Shown piece after piece: positions 1-10,035 of a stretch of DNA of 64,000 bases; the stretch's first letter is position 1; every line of letters begins with the position of its first letter. Source of the DNA: Hypoxylon rubiginosum. Taxonomy: Eukaryota > Ascomycota > Sordariomycetes > Xylariales > Hypoxylaceae. Made by a program: the position numbers and the translations under genes. Below the pieces are notes generated by a model. The model searched no databases, had not been told where the DNA came from, and worked only from the letters and a program-made list of their open reading frames with translations. The stretch lies in NCBI GenBank assembly GCA_902806565.1, contig CADCXA010000041.1, forward strand, positions 186,001 to 250,000, in the 5' to 3' direction.

Positions 1-2
1 AG

Positions 3-200
3 GCCGACGGCATCACGCGGCTCATGGCCAAGGCCGCCAAGAAGAAGCCCACCAGGGCGCCGGCGCGGCTCGTCGTCGCCCGCGGCCTCAACAGGGGCAT
101 CAAGGGCCGGCCCAAGGGCGTCAAGGGCCGCTACAAGATCGTCGATCCCAGGATGAAGAAGGAGTTGCGGGCGCAGAAGAGGATATCGAAACGGAAATAG
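3..200 (+). CDS. SPB1: SPB1 C-terminal end (partial), rRNA methyltransferase
   Basis: Only the last 65 codons are in the window. The frame opens at base 3 and stops at TAG 198-200. The peptide is very basic (runs of KKK and RG) and ends in the signature [20 protein letters not shown], then QKRISKRK. That is the C-terminal tail of the Spb1 family, AdoMet-dependent 2'-O-ribose methyltransferases that modify 25S rRNA in the nucleolus during 60S assembly. The catalytic FtsJ-like domain lies off the left edge. The gene converges on EBP2, another 60S biogenesis factor, with 304 bp between the stop codons. Family recognition rests on this tail alone. Confidence 0.82.
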   Translation, partial: ADGITRLMAKAAKKKPTRAPARLVVARGLNRGIKGRPKGVKGRYKIVDPRMKKELRAQKRISKRK

Positions 201-504
201 ATAGATACATGGACTTTTTAGAGAGGCTCGTTGAATGACAAAATTTTTGTCCATTTTTGGGCGACTTGGAATTTTGAACGTACTTGATATATCCTCGCCA
301 CGAAGCAATTGTTAATTATGAATTGCGTGCATAAACCTCGTTGTTTACCATTAATAGGATACGAAGGCTATTCTATTTGGTATCAATTTTTGTGATTACC
401 CCTATACACACTGTATCAAATACCGAAGCACCACCCAATCTCCTTTCCCCCTTTTTTTCTTTCTCGTCTCACCCCAAACAAACCCCGAGAACCAAGCATC
501 CTCA
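201..504. other. intergenic, convergent 3' ends of SPB1 and EBP2
   Basis: This stretch holds the two 3' UTRs. It is AT-rich, with pyrimidine runs at 440-470 that would be purine-rich in the EBP2 transcript. I see no gene in it. Confidence 0.6.
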
Positions 505-2032
505 TCACCGCTTCCCAGCACCAGCAGCCCTCCTGCTCTTCCCGGGGCGCGAAGCCTTGAACGGCTTCCCCTTGCCGCCTCTGTCGCCACCACCACCGCC
601 ACCGCCACCGCGGCCACCGCTGCTGCCGCCACTCTTCATGCGGCGGGCGCCGAACCCGCTCAGGTCGCCGGAGCTGGTGGCGTCGCCCGACTTGGCGTGG
701 CGCTTCTTGCCGCCGAAGCCGTACTTGTCGTTCTTCTTCTGGCGCTTGGCGTTGGGCGCGTTGGCACCGGCCGAGCGCTCGCCGTCGTTGCCGCGCGAGA
801 ACGTCTTCCGCGCGTTGTGCTTGCTGAGCTCCGCGTCCACGCCGACGTCGAACAGGTCGGCCTCCTTGGCGCCGCCGGCGTCGTTGGAGGATTCTTGACG
901 TTCTGCGGGGGTGTGTGTGTTAGTACGTACAAGTAGCATAAAAGTCAGGTATGACTAGGTAGTATAGTGGAGGCAGGTAGTGAGGGAGAAAAAAAAATAC
1001 TAAACGGGTTGGGGACTTACTCCTCTTGAGGGTCTTGATCTTGTCGAGGGTGTCGCGCTTGGCCTTCTGGCGCTCCTGCAGCTTGGCGACCTGGACCTGC
1101 TTGCCGAACTTCTTGAGGTCGCGCTGCTTGCGGGCGTCGGACGAGGCCTTCTTGGCGCTGGCCTCCTCGACGAGCTTGGCCTTGACCAGCTCCATGTGGC
1201 CGTCGTCCTTGACCATCTCGGCGAAGTAGTCGGTGGGCCGCGAGAACGGCACGGCCTCGGCCTTCAGCAGGGCGCGCGCGCGCTTGGCCGCGTCCAGGCT
1301 CTGCGCGTAGAAGGCCAGCTCCCGCTTCAGGTCGTCCTGGATGTCCTCGATGCCGTCGGCCGTCGGAGTTGCGCTGACGACGCTCTGGTGCGTGGCGAAG
1401 GGCACCGACTTGTCGGTCGGTATGGCTATGCGGTGCAGCGAGGCGAGGAGGGCGGTGGTGTTGTTGATGGTGAGGCGGGAGTGCGGGATCATGTCTTCCT
1501 TGTCCTCGTCGGGAAGGTCTTCGAGATCGGATATGGGGATATCCTCGTCATCTTCCTCCTCCTCCTCTTCCTCTTCATCGACCTCATCAACCTTCACCAC
1601 CATCTTCTTGAAGCCGTCCAGTATGGATTCCTTTGCTTCTTGTACCTTTGCTCTAAGGCGATCTATCTTTGTCTCGAATTCCATTGAAGAATCCGAATCG
1701 TCACTTTCGTCTACTCCCGCGAAGTCGATCTGCTCGTCGTCGTCCTCTTCGTCGTCATCCTCCTCTTCGGCCTCGTCGTCTATGACTGGTGCACCACCGC
1801 CATTGACATCGTCGTCTTCTTCCTCCTCGTCGACGCCCTCCCAGTCGTCGTTGTCGTCGTTGTCGTCGTTGTCGTCGTCTTCAGCATCGTTGGATTTGGC
1901 TGCCCCGCTGTGCTTGCCTTCTCTCTCTTGTCTTTTCTTAGTTCTCTCCTTGTGTTTCTTTTTCTCCTTCAATTTATTAAAGTCGACTCCCTTGTCCGCC
2001 GCGAGTGCGACCTTTAGTTTGCTTCTACCCAT
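505..2032 (-). CDS. EBP2: rRNA-processing protein EBP2
   Basis: Model: complement(join(505..902,1021..2032)), 469 aa. The donor is GTAAGT at 1020 and the acceptor CAG ends at 903; the joined codon AAA restores LKRKRQESSNDAGG. The protein starts MGRSKLKVALAADKGVDFNK, followed by a lysine/glutamate-rich stretch and a long Asp/Glu domain (about residues 45-175). The conserved EBP2 core follows (ELAFYAQSLDAAKRARA, VPFSRPTDYFAEMVKDDGHM, then a coiled-coil-like KQVQVAKLQERQKAKRDTLDKI segment). The C-terminal tail is basic and Gly/Arg-rich, with KKNDKYGFGGKKRHAKSGD. EBP2 is a nucleolar factor needed for 27S pre-rRNA processing and 60S assembly. Yeast EBP2 is slightly shorter, and the extra length here is mostly acidic repeat. 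The identification is strong. Confidence 0.93.
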
Positions 2033-2823
2033 TGTCGTAGTCGTAGTTGAAATTTGTTATGGGTGTTGAATGTGAACTATTTCAATCGCAAATTGATTAG
2101 AGTCTTCAGATAACTTTTTTTTTTCTGCCGGTGGCTTTAAAATCTATGTGGGGCTATAGTGGTGGCTGATAAAGGCGGTGTAAATCCACATCGCATCTTG
2201 GCCCACACCTTGCCAGCTTGCCTAGCAGCTGCCAAGGTGGTGACTTCTCAATCGGAACCTTCGTCGCTCATTACTCGTTGCTGAGTTTCGAAAATGTATG
2301 CTGATAAATTCGGGGATTCTGACACTAATTCAACATGGCTTTCCATTCTACGAAATCTCTCAGTGGTACGTATTTGCAAAGATATAAATGCCTAAGGACA
2401 AGCAAGGAAGCAAGGTAGGGTAATGCAAACGGCGCTTATCATTCCAGTTCTAACCATGAACATGAATTGTTCTGCGTCTTGTACTGACGACTTTCTACCT
2501 AGGTATATAACAGGCTATTCTATCATTTCTTCGTTATATCGCTTTTCTTATTGATTATTTCGCCGTCTCTGAAGTACAAACCATTGTCCTCGTGTCGTCA
2601 TTTTACGTCCGTGCAAAAACTCATGACGACTTGGTCGATTATGACCGTATTTGATATGATTATGATGTAAAATAGGGGCAAACCTAATGAGAGGTACTCA
2701 GGCTGTCAGGCAACATATGACAAGTGCTGGTCTGCTAGCAGCTTTTGAGAGTTCCGGTAGAAGCTCACTTCTAGGATCACCGAGGATAACGAATTTTCAA
2801 TATACGATACTTCATAGAACAAG
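2033..2823. other. intergenic, divergent promoter region of EBP2 and 2824 gene
   Basis: The stretch contains AT-rich sequence and a T-run at 2116-2125 just upstream of EBP2. A short ATG-led segment at 2334 followed by GTACGT could imitate a first exon, but I found no continuation. Nothing else is supported. Confidence 0.5.
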
Positions 2824-3347
2824 ATGCCGAACCCAGGGAGTATCGATCAAAACCGCGAGCTGCTCGCAAACCTGAAGCAGGACGAAAGTAACGCTCGTCG
2901 CTCTAACGAGTCACAGGAGACCAAGGAGCACATAGCTGGCAAGTCGAACATCCGGCCATCCCGACCCCTTTTCGTCCTCCAAAGTCACCTCACTCGAAAG
3001 ACATTCCCGACCTCAGATGTGTGTATTAACGTAGCCTTTAACTATATGCAGGCGCCGCAGGTAAACTCGCATCTGCCATCGCGCAAAATGAGGGCGAATT
3101 GGACCTGAGCAAGGGAAGTCGAGATATCGCCCGGCAAGTCGAACCTCATGGACCGGTAGACCGCGACACGATCCAGGAGTCATTACACGCGCTTGCGGAA
3201 GCCAAGACCAAGCAGCAGTTCGGCGAGGACCCCGAGCGCGTGGCGGCGGGAAGCGAGGCCAGCCGTTTGCAGAGCGCCGCCGAGCAGTATGATCTCGCAC
3301 ATGAGGGCAGGCAGAGGAAGATGAAACATAACTTGGGAAGAGAGTAG
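2824..3347 (+). CDS. small hydrophilic protein, LEA/SMP-like (splicing unresolved)
   Basis: Two coding pieces on the same strand clearly belong together. The first, from ATG 2824, reads MPNPGSIDQNRELLANLKQD and continues rich in Ser, Asn and Glu. The second, in another frame from about 3051 to the stop at 3345-3347, reads GKLASAIAQNEGELDLSKGS and ends GRQRKMKHNLGRE. An intron must lie between. The acceptor is probably CAG at 3049-3051 or 3058-3060, with a TTAAC branch-like site upstream, but the donor is unclear: GTAACG at 2888 closes the phase, while the better-looking 3019 site leaves an intron of only 33 nt. The protein is short, charged, cysteine-free and has no signal peptide. This resembles fungal seed-maturation-protein-like or LEA-like stress proteins, a weak comparison by composition and motif style only. 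Confidence 0.55.
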
Positions 3348-3688
3348 GGGGATGGTGTGCCGGGATATATGAGAACGAAAATAGGTGTGCCGAGAATCAG
3401 GATCTAAAGCCACTTGTGCAGCCTCAATATCACGTCACGAATCAAAGTTACGGTGGCATGCATTCCATTGGTCAATTTATTTGCAGACATATCTGGGGAG
3501 ACCTTAGCTACGACGAATCTTCTTCCAGAGGAGAGCTTCCAAAGCAGAACAATCCTTCCATAATGAAGCCTTCCAACCATTTCTCGTCCTTCTTGCAAGG
3601 TAAGCATCGTCAAAGTAGTAGCGCCTCAATCCTCTTCGTGTGTTTCGCCGTCCTACTGGGGTGTTCGTCTGTAGGGACAATCGGCGAA
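3348..3688. other. intergenic, nothing recognised
   Basis: These 341 bp lie between the convergent ends of the 2824 gene and the zinc-finger-like gene. Short ORFs on both strands here have no protein-like character. Confidence 0.5.
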
Positions 3689-4506
3689 TCATGATTTCTT
3701 CTGCCGCTGGCTATCTAACTCTTCATCTATTCCGTAAATAAGGTCTCGGGCTTCACCCATCCGGTAATGAATCGAGCGGAGCGAATCCCGGACGCGCAGG
3801 TTGAGAGCATCGATTGACCTATCAAGGGCGTTGATGGACTTGTCGAGAAACTCAATGCCCCCAAGGAGGCTAGCGTTGGTTGGTGTCGGCAAGTCGAGTT
3901 CGTCGTCTTCGTCGTCGTCAGCACCATCGCTGACGTCGTCCGGACCGCTACCGCTAGACTCGGAGGCTACCTCGTCGGAGTCGGGTGCAGCGTTGCCGTG
4001 GTCGACCATTTGGTGATCCCCCTGGCCATCTTGGCCGGCGTTCTGCTCTCCATTCGTATTCACCTTGTATGCGTGGGCATAGACGCAAAGTTGAACAGAT
4101 CCCATAGCCAGGAAAACCTTCGTGCATTCAGGCCAAGGGCATTTAAACATGGTCCGATTGCCGCCCAAAAACGTCTCAATTCGCGTTAGATGTATTTTCC
4201 TAAGATGATATTTGTGCTCCGATTCGGTGCTAGTCTGAACATCGCATCCGGGCCAGGCACATCGAGTACCTATGTGATTACTTCTCATGTGTACTTGGAG
4301 GTATTGTTTATTTCGTGTCTTATTGCTCTTGTATGGGCACTTATCGCAAGCGATCATGGGTTCATCGACATCTAGAAAGTGTTAGTTTTGGAATATGCGC
4401 AAGAGTACCTAGACAGGTAATGGTTCATCGGCTTGAATGACATACCTTCAGGGAGAGGTTGAGATACCGACTTAGCTGAGGTCTGGGTTTTGGGCGGTGA
4501 AGCCAT
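3689..4506 (-). CDS. C2H2-like zinc-finger protein with acidic C-terminus
   Basis: Model: complement(join(3689..4371,4446..4506)), 247 aa. Donor GTATGT at 4445, acceptor CTAG ending at 4372; the joined codon GAT gives PLPEDVDEPMIACDKC. The start MASPPKTQTS (4506) is preferred, but an in-frame ATG at 4647 would add 47 residues. Three Cys/His clusters follow: CDKCPYK with HMRSNH, CAWPGCD with HLRKIH, and CPWPECTKVF with a later YAH. The spacing is C2H2-like but not textbook. The middle is acidic and Ser-rich, and the C-terminal 60 residues form a likely coiled coil (SINALDRSIDALNLRVRDSL). A nuclear DNA- or RNA-binding role is an inference; no specific family is recognised. Confidence 0.72.
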
Positions 4507-5619
4507 CTCTAATACTCGTGATGTTTGTTCCAGATTTGATTCACAAAATGGGTTGGGCTGGAATAAGTGAAAATGAAATTCCACGACAGATCTTAAATAG
4601 GAATGAATTGTAGGTTCGACGATAGTATCTCCTTGATTCTGGGCCACCCAGGAACCACACGGGTGGTTCTGATGATAGCATGTTCCTTTATTGTTCGTCT
4701 TAGATTCTTATGTAGCAGTTGCCTGCTGTCCGACTAGATGCCTAACCTCCTAGGTCACTCGCGAGGTGCACCGCGACTACAGGGCGAGGGGTAAAGAGCG
4801 ATATTCACAATGAAGTTTTCCATATTTCTCATGCCCCTGACTCTCGCTAGGCTGCACAGCAGACAGTCGACTTCTTGCGTTGCAACCACGACGTCTTCTA
4901 TGATCGTTCCTAACGCGATCTAGAGTGCGTCTGTTGGTTCTAGTAGCTCTCAACCCAACTGCTAAAGGCCCCTAGGCACGCGTGCCCTCTTGAATAGCTT
5001 GACCATCGATGAGTCAGTCTCCTTAGACTTTACTTGTTAGTTAGGCAACTGTTCTTGGCTCAACTTTGCTACACTTGGCATATTTAGTTCATGTGCCAAT
5101 GTAATAAATGCTACAATTACATCTGTAGACATTGACTGTAGCGTCAGAAGCTTCACGTTTCTAACGCCTGCAAAATGTAAAGAGTTTAGTGGTAAAGCAC
5201 GGATGGCGTCATAATTTCGTTAGGAGGACGCGTGAATCGATTGACTCCCCTCGGCTTCCATTGTAATTGTCCAGATAGGGGGAAGGGATATGCAGACGAC
5301 TGGGCAGGTGACAGCCAGATCAACTTTTGAGCGCAAATGATGCCTACCTACGGCATAGAAGCCTCCAAGACTGGAAGTTCCGGGGGAAACAATTCTTTTC
5401 TAAAACGGTTGCAATGAACTAATATGTTATTCCAAACGCCCTACGGAAAGTCTCTTCGAAGTCTAGCTGTAGTACCTTGAAGTCACAGCCCGCCCTGATA
5501 CTTATATCACTCCCCGTTTTCCTCTTTCCTATGTACCATCAAAACTTCCAAGTACTTCAGCTACCAAACGGATCCCGATATTGTCGAAAATAATCCTTTT
5601 CATCAAAAAATTTCACATC
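4507..5619. other. intergenic, nothing recognised
   Basis: About 1.1 kb without a credible coding frame. A pyrimidine-rich stretch at 5515-5530 just upstream of the HNH-type gene fits a fungal core promoter. The rest contains scattered TTAGG/CCTAA-like and CTAGG motifs common in this contig. Confidence 0.5.
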
Positions 5620-6909
5620 ATGGTATCCTCATCCGCCAAGGCACCAGCTAGTATGTCAGCTCAAACCTCAGACAGAACCTCCGGCGATGGGAGACGAGAA
5701 ACCACAAAGAAAGAGTACGAGTTCCTACGCCTCAAAGTTGCAGACGCGCGAGAGAAAGTCAAGCCCACTCACAGTTTCGACGTTGAATACTGGACCGCAG
5801 CAGCAGATGCCAGTGAGCTTTCAGCTGAATTGTATGAGGCAGAGATGCATCTTGCCATACGGAAGTGGAAAGAGGAGAACGGCAATGATACTAAGGCTTG
5901 GTGGATTACATCAGAAGCCCATCACCTCGTCGACCGGATCAAAGCATCACACTACGAAAAGGTCCGATACCGCAACCAGGCGGCGCAAATCGAACGGGGC
6001 GGACCATTAAGACGCGCATCCCAAGGATTGCTTACTCCGAGCCATATGGGGTTTGGAATGAGCAAGGTGGGCGTTGGCAAGCGCACGAAAAGTCAACAAT
6101 CAAAATTTAAGAAAGACCTCATCAACTTTTATGATGCTGCCATAAATAATCCTAGAAAGCCCGAAGTAGTCCTCAGCGTGCACGATAGCGCTACTGGTCA
6201 TGAGAGGCTGAAGTCTGCGGTCACAGGGGCACATCTCGTACCTCGCTCGCTTGGAAAGGATATACTAGTAGCTATTTTTGGGGCCGACGTCGAAGAGGAG
6301 CTGAATACACCATTAAATGGCCTGCTTCTCCACACAGACGTCGAGGAAGCGATGGATGATGGGGCTATTGCTATTGTCCCAAACCTGCCGGATGATCCAT
6401 CAACACAAGAGGTAACTGTCTGGGAAAGTACGGAGCCCAAGAACTACAAATGGAGAGTCATCGACCCTGAAGCGGAAATCCTGGACGAGCCTCTGGAAGT
6501 CATCTCAGAAGACCCCGCCAGTGCTATGACCATTCGGGATCTCAACGGAAAGCAGCTTTCGTTCAAGAACGACATGCGCCCGAGAGCGCGGTATCTGTTT
6601 TTCCTGTTTGTCGTTGCGCAGCTTCGACTGGCTTGGAGACAGGAATATCGTCGGGATCGGGATCCGAGTTATGTCCCAACAAAACAGCTTGGGAAAGGAT
6701 TCTGGGCTACAAAGGGGCGCTACTTGGAAAGACCATTTCTTCTCGCGTTAGCCGATGAGATTGGTCAGGACACGAACATTGTAGAGAATATCCCAATGGG
6801 ACCCGGCGATGATAATGAGCCCAATCATACAGGAGTCGTCGGCATTGCCAAGCTATTGCAATTCCGTCGGGAGGAGGACTACGACTCAGACGAGGAGGGG
6901 ACTGAGTAA
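5620..6909 (+). CDS. HNH-nuclease-domain-like fungal protein
   Basis: Intronless, 429 aa. I chose ATG 5620 (MVSSSAKAPASMSAQTSDRT); an in-frame TTG at 5581 also opens the frame. The N-terminal half is charged and helical. Near residue 204 comes AHLVPRSLGKDILVAIFG, and about 30 residues later LNGLLLHTDVEEAMDDGAIA followed by IVPN. That pair (His after a small residue, then N-G-L-L-L-H with a later D and I-x-I-x-P) is the usual layout of the fungal HNH_2-type domain, in which the N and second H belong to the beta-beta-alpha metal site. Large numbers of such proteins occur in filamentous fungi, mostly uncharacterised; nuclease activity is not shown by sequence. The tail is acidic (DYDSDEEGTE). 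No signal peptide. Confidence 0.75.
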   Translation: MVSSSAKAPASMSAQTSDRTSGDGRRETTKKEYEFLRLKVADAREKVKPTHSFDVEYWTAAADASELSAELYEAEMHLAIRKWKEENGNDTKAWWITSEAHHLVDRIKASHYEKVRYRNQAAQIERGGPLRRASQGLLTPSHMGFGMSKVGVGKRTKSQQSKFKKDLINFYDAAINNPRKPEVVLSVHDSATGHERLKSAVTGAHLVPRSLGKDILVAIFGADVEEELNTPLNGLLLHTDVEEAMDDGAIAIVPNLPDDPSTQEVTVWESTEPKNYKWRVIDPEAEILDEPLEVISEDPASAMTIRDLNGKQLSFKNDMRPRARYLFFLFVVAQLRLAWRQEYRRDRDPSYVPTKQLGKGFWATKGRYLERPFLLALADEIGQDTNIVENIPMGPGDDNEPNHTGVVGIAKLLQFRREEDYDSDEEGTE

Positions 6910-7524
6910 TATGCGTCTTCACCTATTTTAAAGAAGCATTCAGGTACTATTGTGCTTGTAGTGTTAGGCACATTTTTCTTATGAAGCGGAAAGGATTGGA
7001 GTGAAGCCTGCGAGGGTACATAGATATCAACGAATGTCGACAAGTTACTTCGAATCGATCTCACTAACCTCAACACCATGCTTATTTATGACTGATTTCT
7101 TACCTTACCTATAATAGGCACCATTTTCTGCGCGATGCCGTGGGGATATGCCGACTGGCCATCGTTAGTCATCATCCTACGTTGCGGCCCGAGTATTCGG
7201 GACATTCCATCACCTGCATAAATGACACATGGGGGGGCACCGGGCGTTGCCGAACGGGCGGAGGCCGCTGCTCGGGGAACTATCTCATGATGGCACCCCT
7301 GGGGGTGGTGGTAACCCCCCGATTCGCGGACTGTGATACGACTTCGGATGTCATTCCCGTCAAGGGCGTGGCTTCGGTACATGGACCCGAAACATTTCAC
7401 ATTTTCTTTGAGGTTGGAATGCTTTATACAGCTGTCTACTCTCGGTAAACTAGATGCACGAGCTTTTGAAGTCCTCACACTGCTTTATTATTCGTGTTGT
7501 TAACCCCTAATCACAAAGTGCAAA
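6910..7524. other. intergenic, promoter region of the aminotransferase gene
   Basis: 615 bp. It holds a GC-rich patch with G runs and C runs at 7228-7320 that forms overlapping short ORFs on both strands, none protein-like. I see no gene. Confidence 0.5.
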
Positions 7525-8978
7525 ATGCCAGCTACCGTTGCCGAAGCAATTGAAGCTGCCACGGCGAGATATGTGGATAAAAACCCTAGGTCAAAGCCGC
7601 TTTTTGAAAAGGCAAAGGCATCTCTACCTGGTGGAAACACCAGGACGTTGCTGTATGCGGCTCCCTTTCCCATCATCATCCGTAAGGGTGAAGGCCATAA
7701 GTTGATTGACGAGGATGGAAATGTGTGAGTCAAGCCAAATATGCAAGACTGGAATTCGATTAAAGTCTATTATGCTGACAAGCTTGACCAGGTACCAAGA
7801 CTTTGTGGGAGAGATGTCCGCGGGGCTGTTTGGCCACTCGCATCCGCGGCTCCAGGAGGCCATCATCTCGGCGGTGAAGAACGTTGGGCTGAGTTTGGGC
7901 GCCACAAACCCCTATGAGCAGCGTTACGCAGAGCTCATCTGTAGCCGGTTCGATATCGACCGGATACGGTTTACTAACTCGGGCACGGAAGCTAATCTGC
8001 ACTGTCTGGCCGCGGCGCGTCGCTATACCGGACGTCACAAGATCATGGTCTTTCGCGGCGGCTACCACGGGAGCGTGCTTTCATTCCCTTCAGATGCGTC
8101 CCCTAACAATGTCGACCTGGGAGACTGGGTTATAGTTCAATATAACGATCCGGACGGCGTCAAGAAGGCATTTTCCGAGAACAAGGATATTGCGGCGGTA
8201 ATCGTCGAAGCTATACAGGGCCACGGAGTTATCCCTGCGACGGTAGAGTTCCTAAAGACGATTAGGGACGAAACAACCAAGGTCGGCAGGCATCAATTTG
8301 TCAAACAGCTAAGCTTTTCAAGCTGATTTAAGCTGACAAGCTATATAGGCCGGGGCTATTTTTATCATAGATGAGGTCGTCACCTCTCGCCTATCCCCCG
8401 GCGGGCTCAGGAAACTGCTCGGCATCGAACCCGACCTCATCACCTTGGGCAAGTACCTCGGCGGCGGGATGCCGTTCGGAGCGTTCGGCGGCCGGGCCGA
8501 TATCATGAGCGTGTACGACCCGAGCGTCCCCGGATCGCTGACCCACAACGGCACGTTCCAGAACAACACCGTCATGCTGAACGCGGGGTACGTCGGGATG
8601 TCCGAGGTCTACACCGCCGACGCCGTCGAGCTCCTGAACAACCGCGGAGAGCACATGCGTCGCAAGCTGGCCGAGGTCTTCAAGGGGACCAAGTTCTGCG
8701 TGACGGGTCGTGGGTCGCTGATGTGCGTCCATGCCACTAACACGGGCATGCAGCCTTCTCAGATGACGTGCTGGGACGACATTGCGGCCGTCGATGCGCT
8801 GGACTTGCGGAAGCTGTTTTGGCTGGACTTGCTGGACGCTGGGTTCTGGGTGCAGCCCCGTGGTTCGATCGCCTTGAACCTGCAGACCCCCGAAGAGGCA
8901 ATCAGGGAATTCATAGATGCGACGGCCAGGTTTTGCGACAAGTACAGAGCATTGGTTGCTCTCCCGAATGCAAGCTAG
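7525..8978 (+). CDS. class III aminotransferase, glutamate-1-semialdehyde 2,1-aminomutase-like
   Basis: Model: join(7525..7724,7792..8281,8349..8978), 439 aa. Intron 1 is GTGAGT...CCAG; intron 2 starts with a weak GTCGGC donor but phase and protein continuity (TTKAGAIFIIDEVVTSRL) support it. PLP-fold landmarks: NSGTEANLHCLAAARRYTGR (cofactor phosphate loop), FRGGYHGSVLSF, the IIDEVVTSRL aspartate (about D238) that contacts the pyridine nitrogen, and the Schiff-base lysine in DLITLGKYLGGGMPFGAFGG (about K265). The order and the GGGMPFGAFGG segment resemble glutamate-1-semialdehyde aminomutases more than ornithine or GABA transaminases. Fungi make 5-aminolevulinate through the ALA synthase route, so the true substrate is unknown; an amino-acid aminomutase or transaminase role is likely. 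No targeting peptide is evident. Confidence 0.9.
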
Positions 8979-10035
8979 TAGTAGCTTACCTAATCAATGA
9001 AACATGTTATAAGAAACTGGACTCCCTTGTTGCATTACGATCTGAACGCTGTATAGATAGGCAGAATATTGCATTGAATTTATTAATTAGGTAATTAAGA
9101 TTGTAGTATAAAGAAGAGCAGTGCAAAGTTTCTACGCGGCTTGATTGCGGCTAGCCCATACTCTGAAAAGGGGTTCAGGGGTTCAGGGGCTCATATTCCG
9201 GCAGCTAGAATCTTTATTTTTAGAAAACGAAAATCTGATACATTTACAACTTTGACAAATAGATATTTTCTTTTATTTTCTCTCCGTTTCTATTAATATT
9301 CAATTTCCTGGCTCCTCGTCGCAATTTCGTTTATGGCGATTTCTAAGAAGGTAATACAGTAAGTAATGGGAAAGGTCACAGCCCCTTTTCAATGGGGCAG
9401 CAATCAGCCATACTTACCACACCAAGGGGTCTCCGTGTGATGGGTGTATATATACGAACCAAGGCCCCCTGAAGTGTCTATTATAATACACACACCGGGT
9501 CACTCCGGTGTAGTGCGTGTAAACCATGATGTTTTAGGTGTGATTTGCAGTTCCGCAAAGGGAAAGCACCAGCACCTTATAAATGCCATTAATTCATCCT
9601 TGGGGGGACGTAATGGTGCAGGGGCTGGCGGATGGATAATTTTCTTTCTTGTATGTATCATTTATCATTAGAGCAGATGTTTCAGAGAAGAGATGTATTT
9701 ACTTGAGACTTGCAACGTAAATTTGGCAATGCTGAAACAGCAAATTTGATATACGTATAAAAGGCTCTTTGTGCCATTGTCTTAAACCTTATCCGAGCTA
9801 TCGGGCCTACCCCCCCTATCCTCAGTGCTAGGGGCTAAGCGGCTACGTCTCTATCAGACAACAGCTCAAGCATAGCAAGTTATAGTTCCCAGGACCAAAG
9901 TATGGTGCATAATTTACGGTAGAGGGCAAATCAGTGTTTACTGGAAGAAGTATCATAGTATGAAATCATTCGGTCATTTATTCTTGAGTTCTGCGAGGTA
10001 CTCCATCCATCTGACTCAACACGGATATGCCCTAT
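8979..10035. other. intergenic, nothing recognised
   Basis: About 1.06 kb, AT-rich at 9220-9310. A short tandem GGGGTTCA repeat occurs at 9170-9190. No coding frame is supported. Confidence 0.5.

Noticed and set aside
505..939. A separate 144-aa minus-strand gene starting at 939
   Set aside because: It is exon 2 of EBP2 read through its intron; splicing at 1020/903 restores EBP2.
1341..2069. 242-aa plus-strand Ser-rich ORF
   Set aside because: It is the antisense shadow of the acidic Asp/Glu repeats of EBP2; long Ser runs come from reversed GAC/GAA codons.
2334..2370. First exon ATGGCTTTCCATTC followed by GTACGT
   Set aside because: No downstream exon in any phase before the next gene.
7086..7478. 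130-aa ORF on minus and 102-aa ORF on plus upstream of the aminotransferase
   Set aside because: Overlapping mirror ORFs in a GC-rich patch; neither resembles a protein family.
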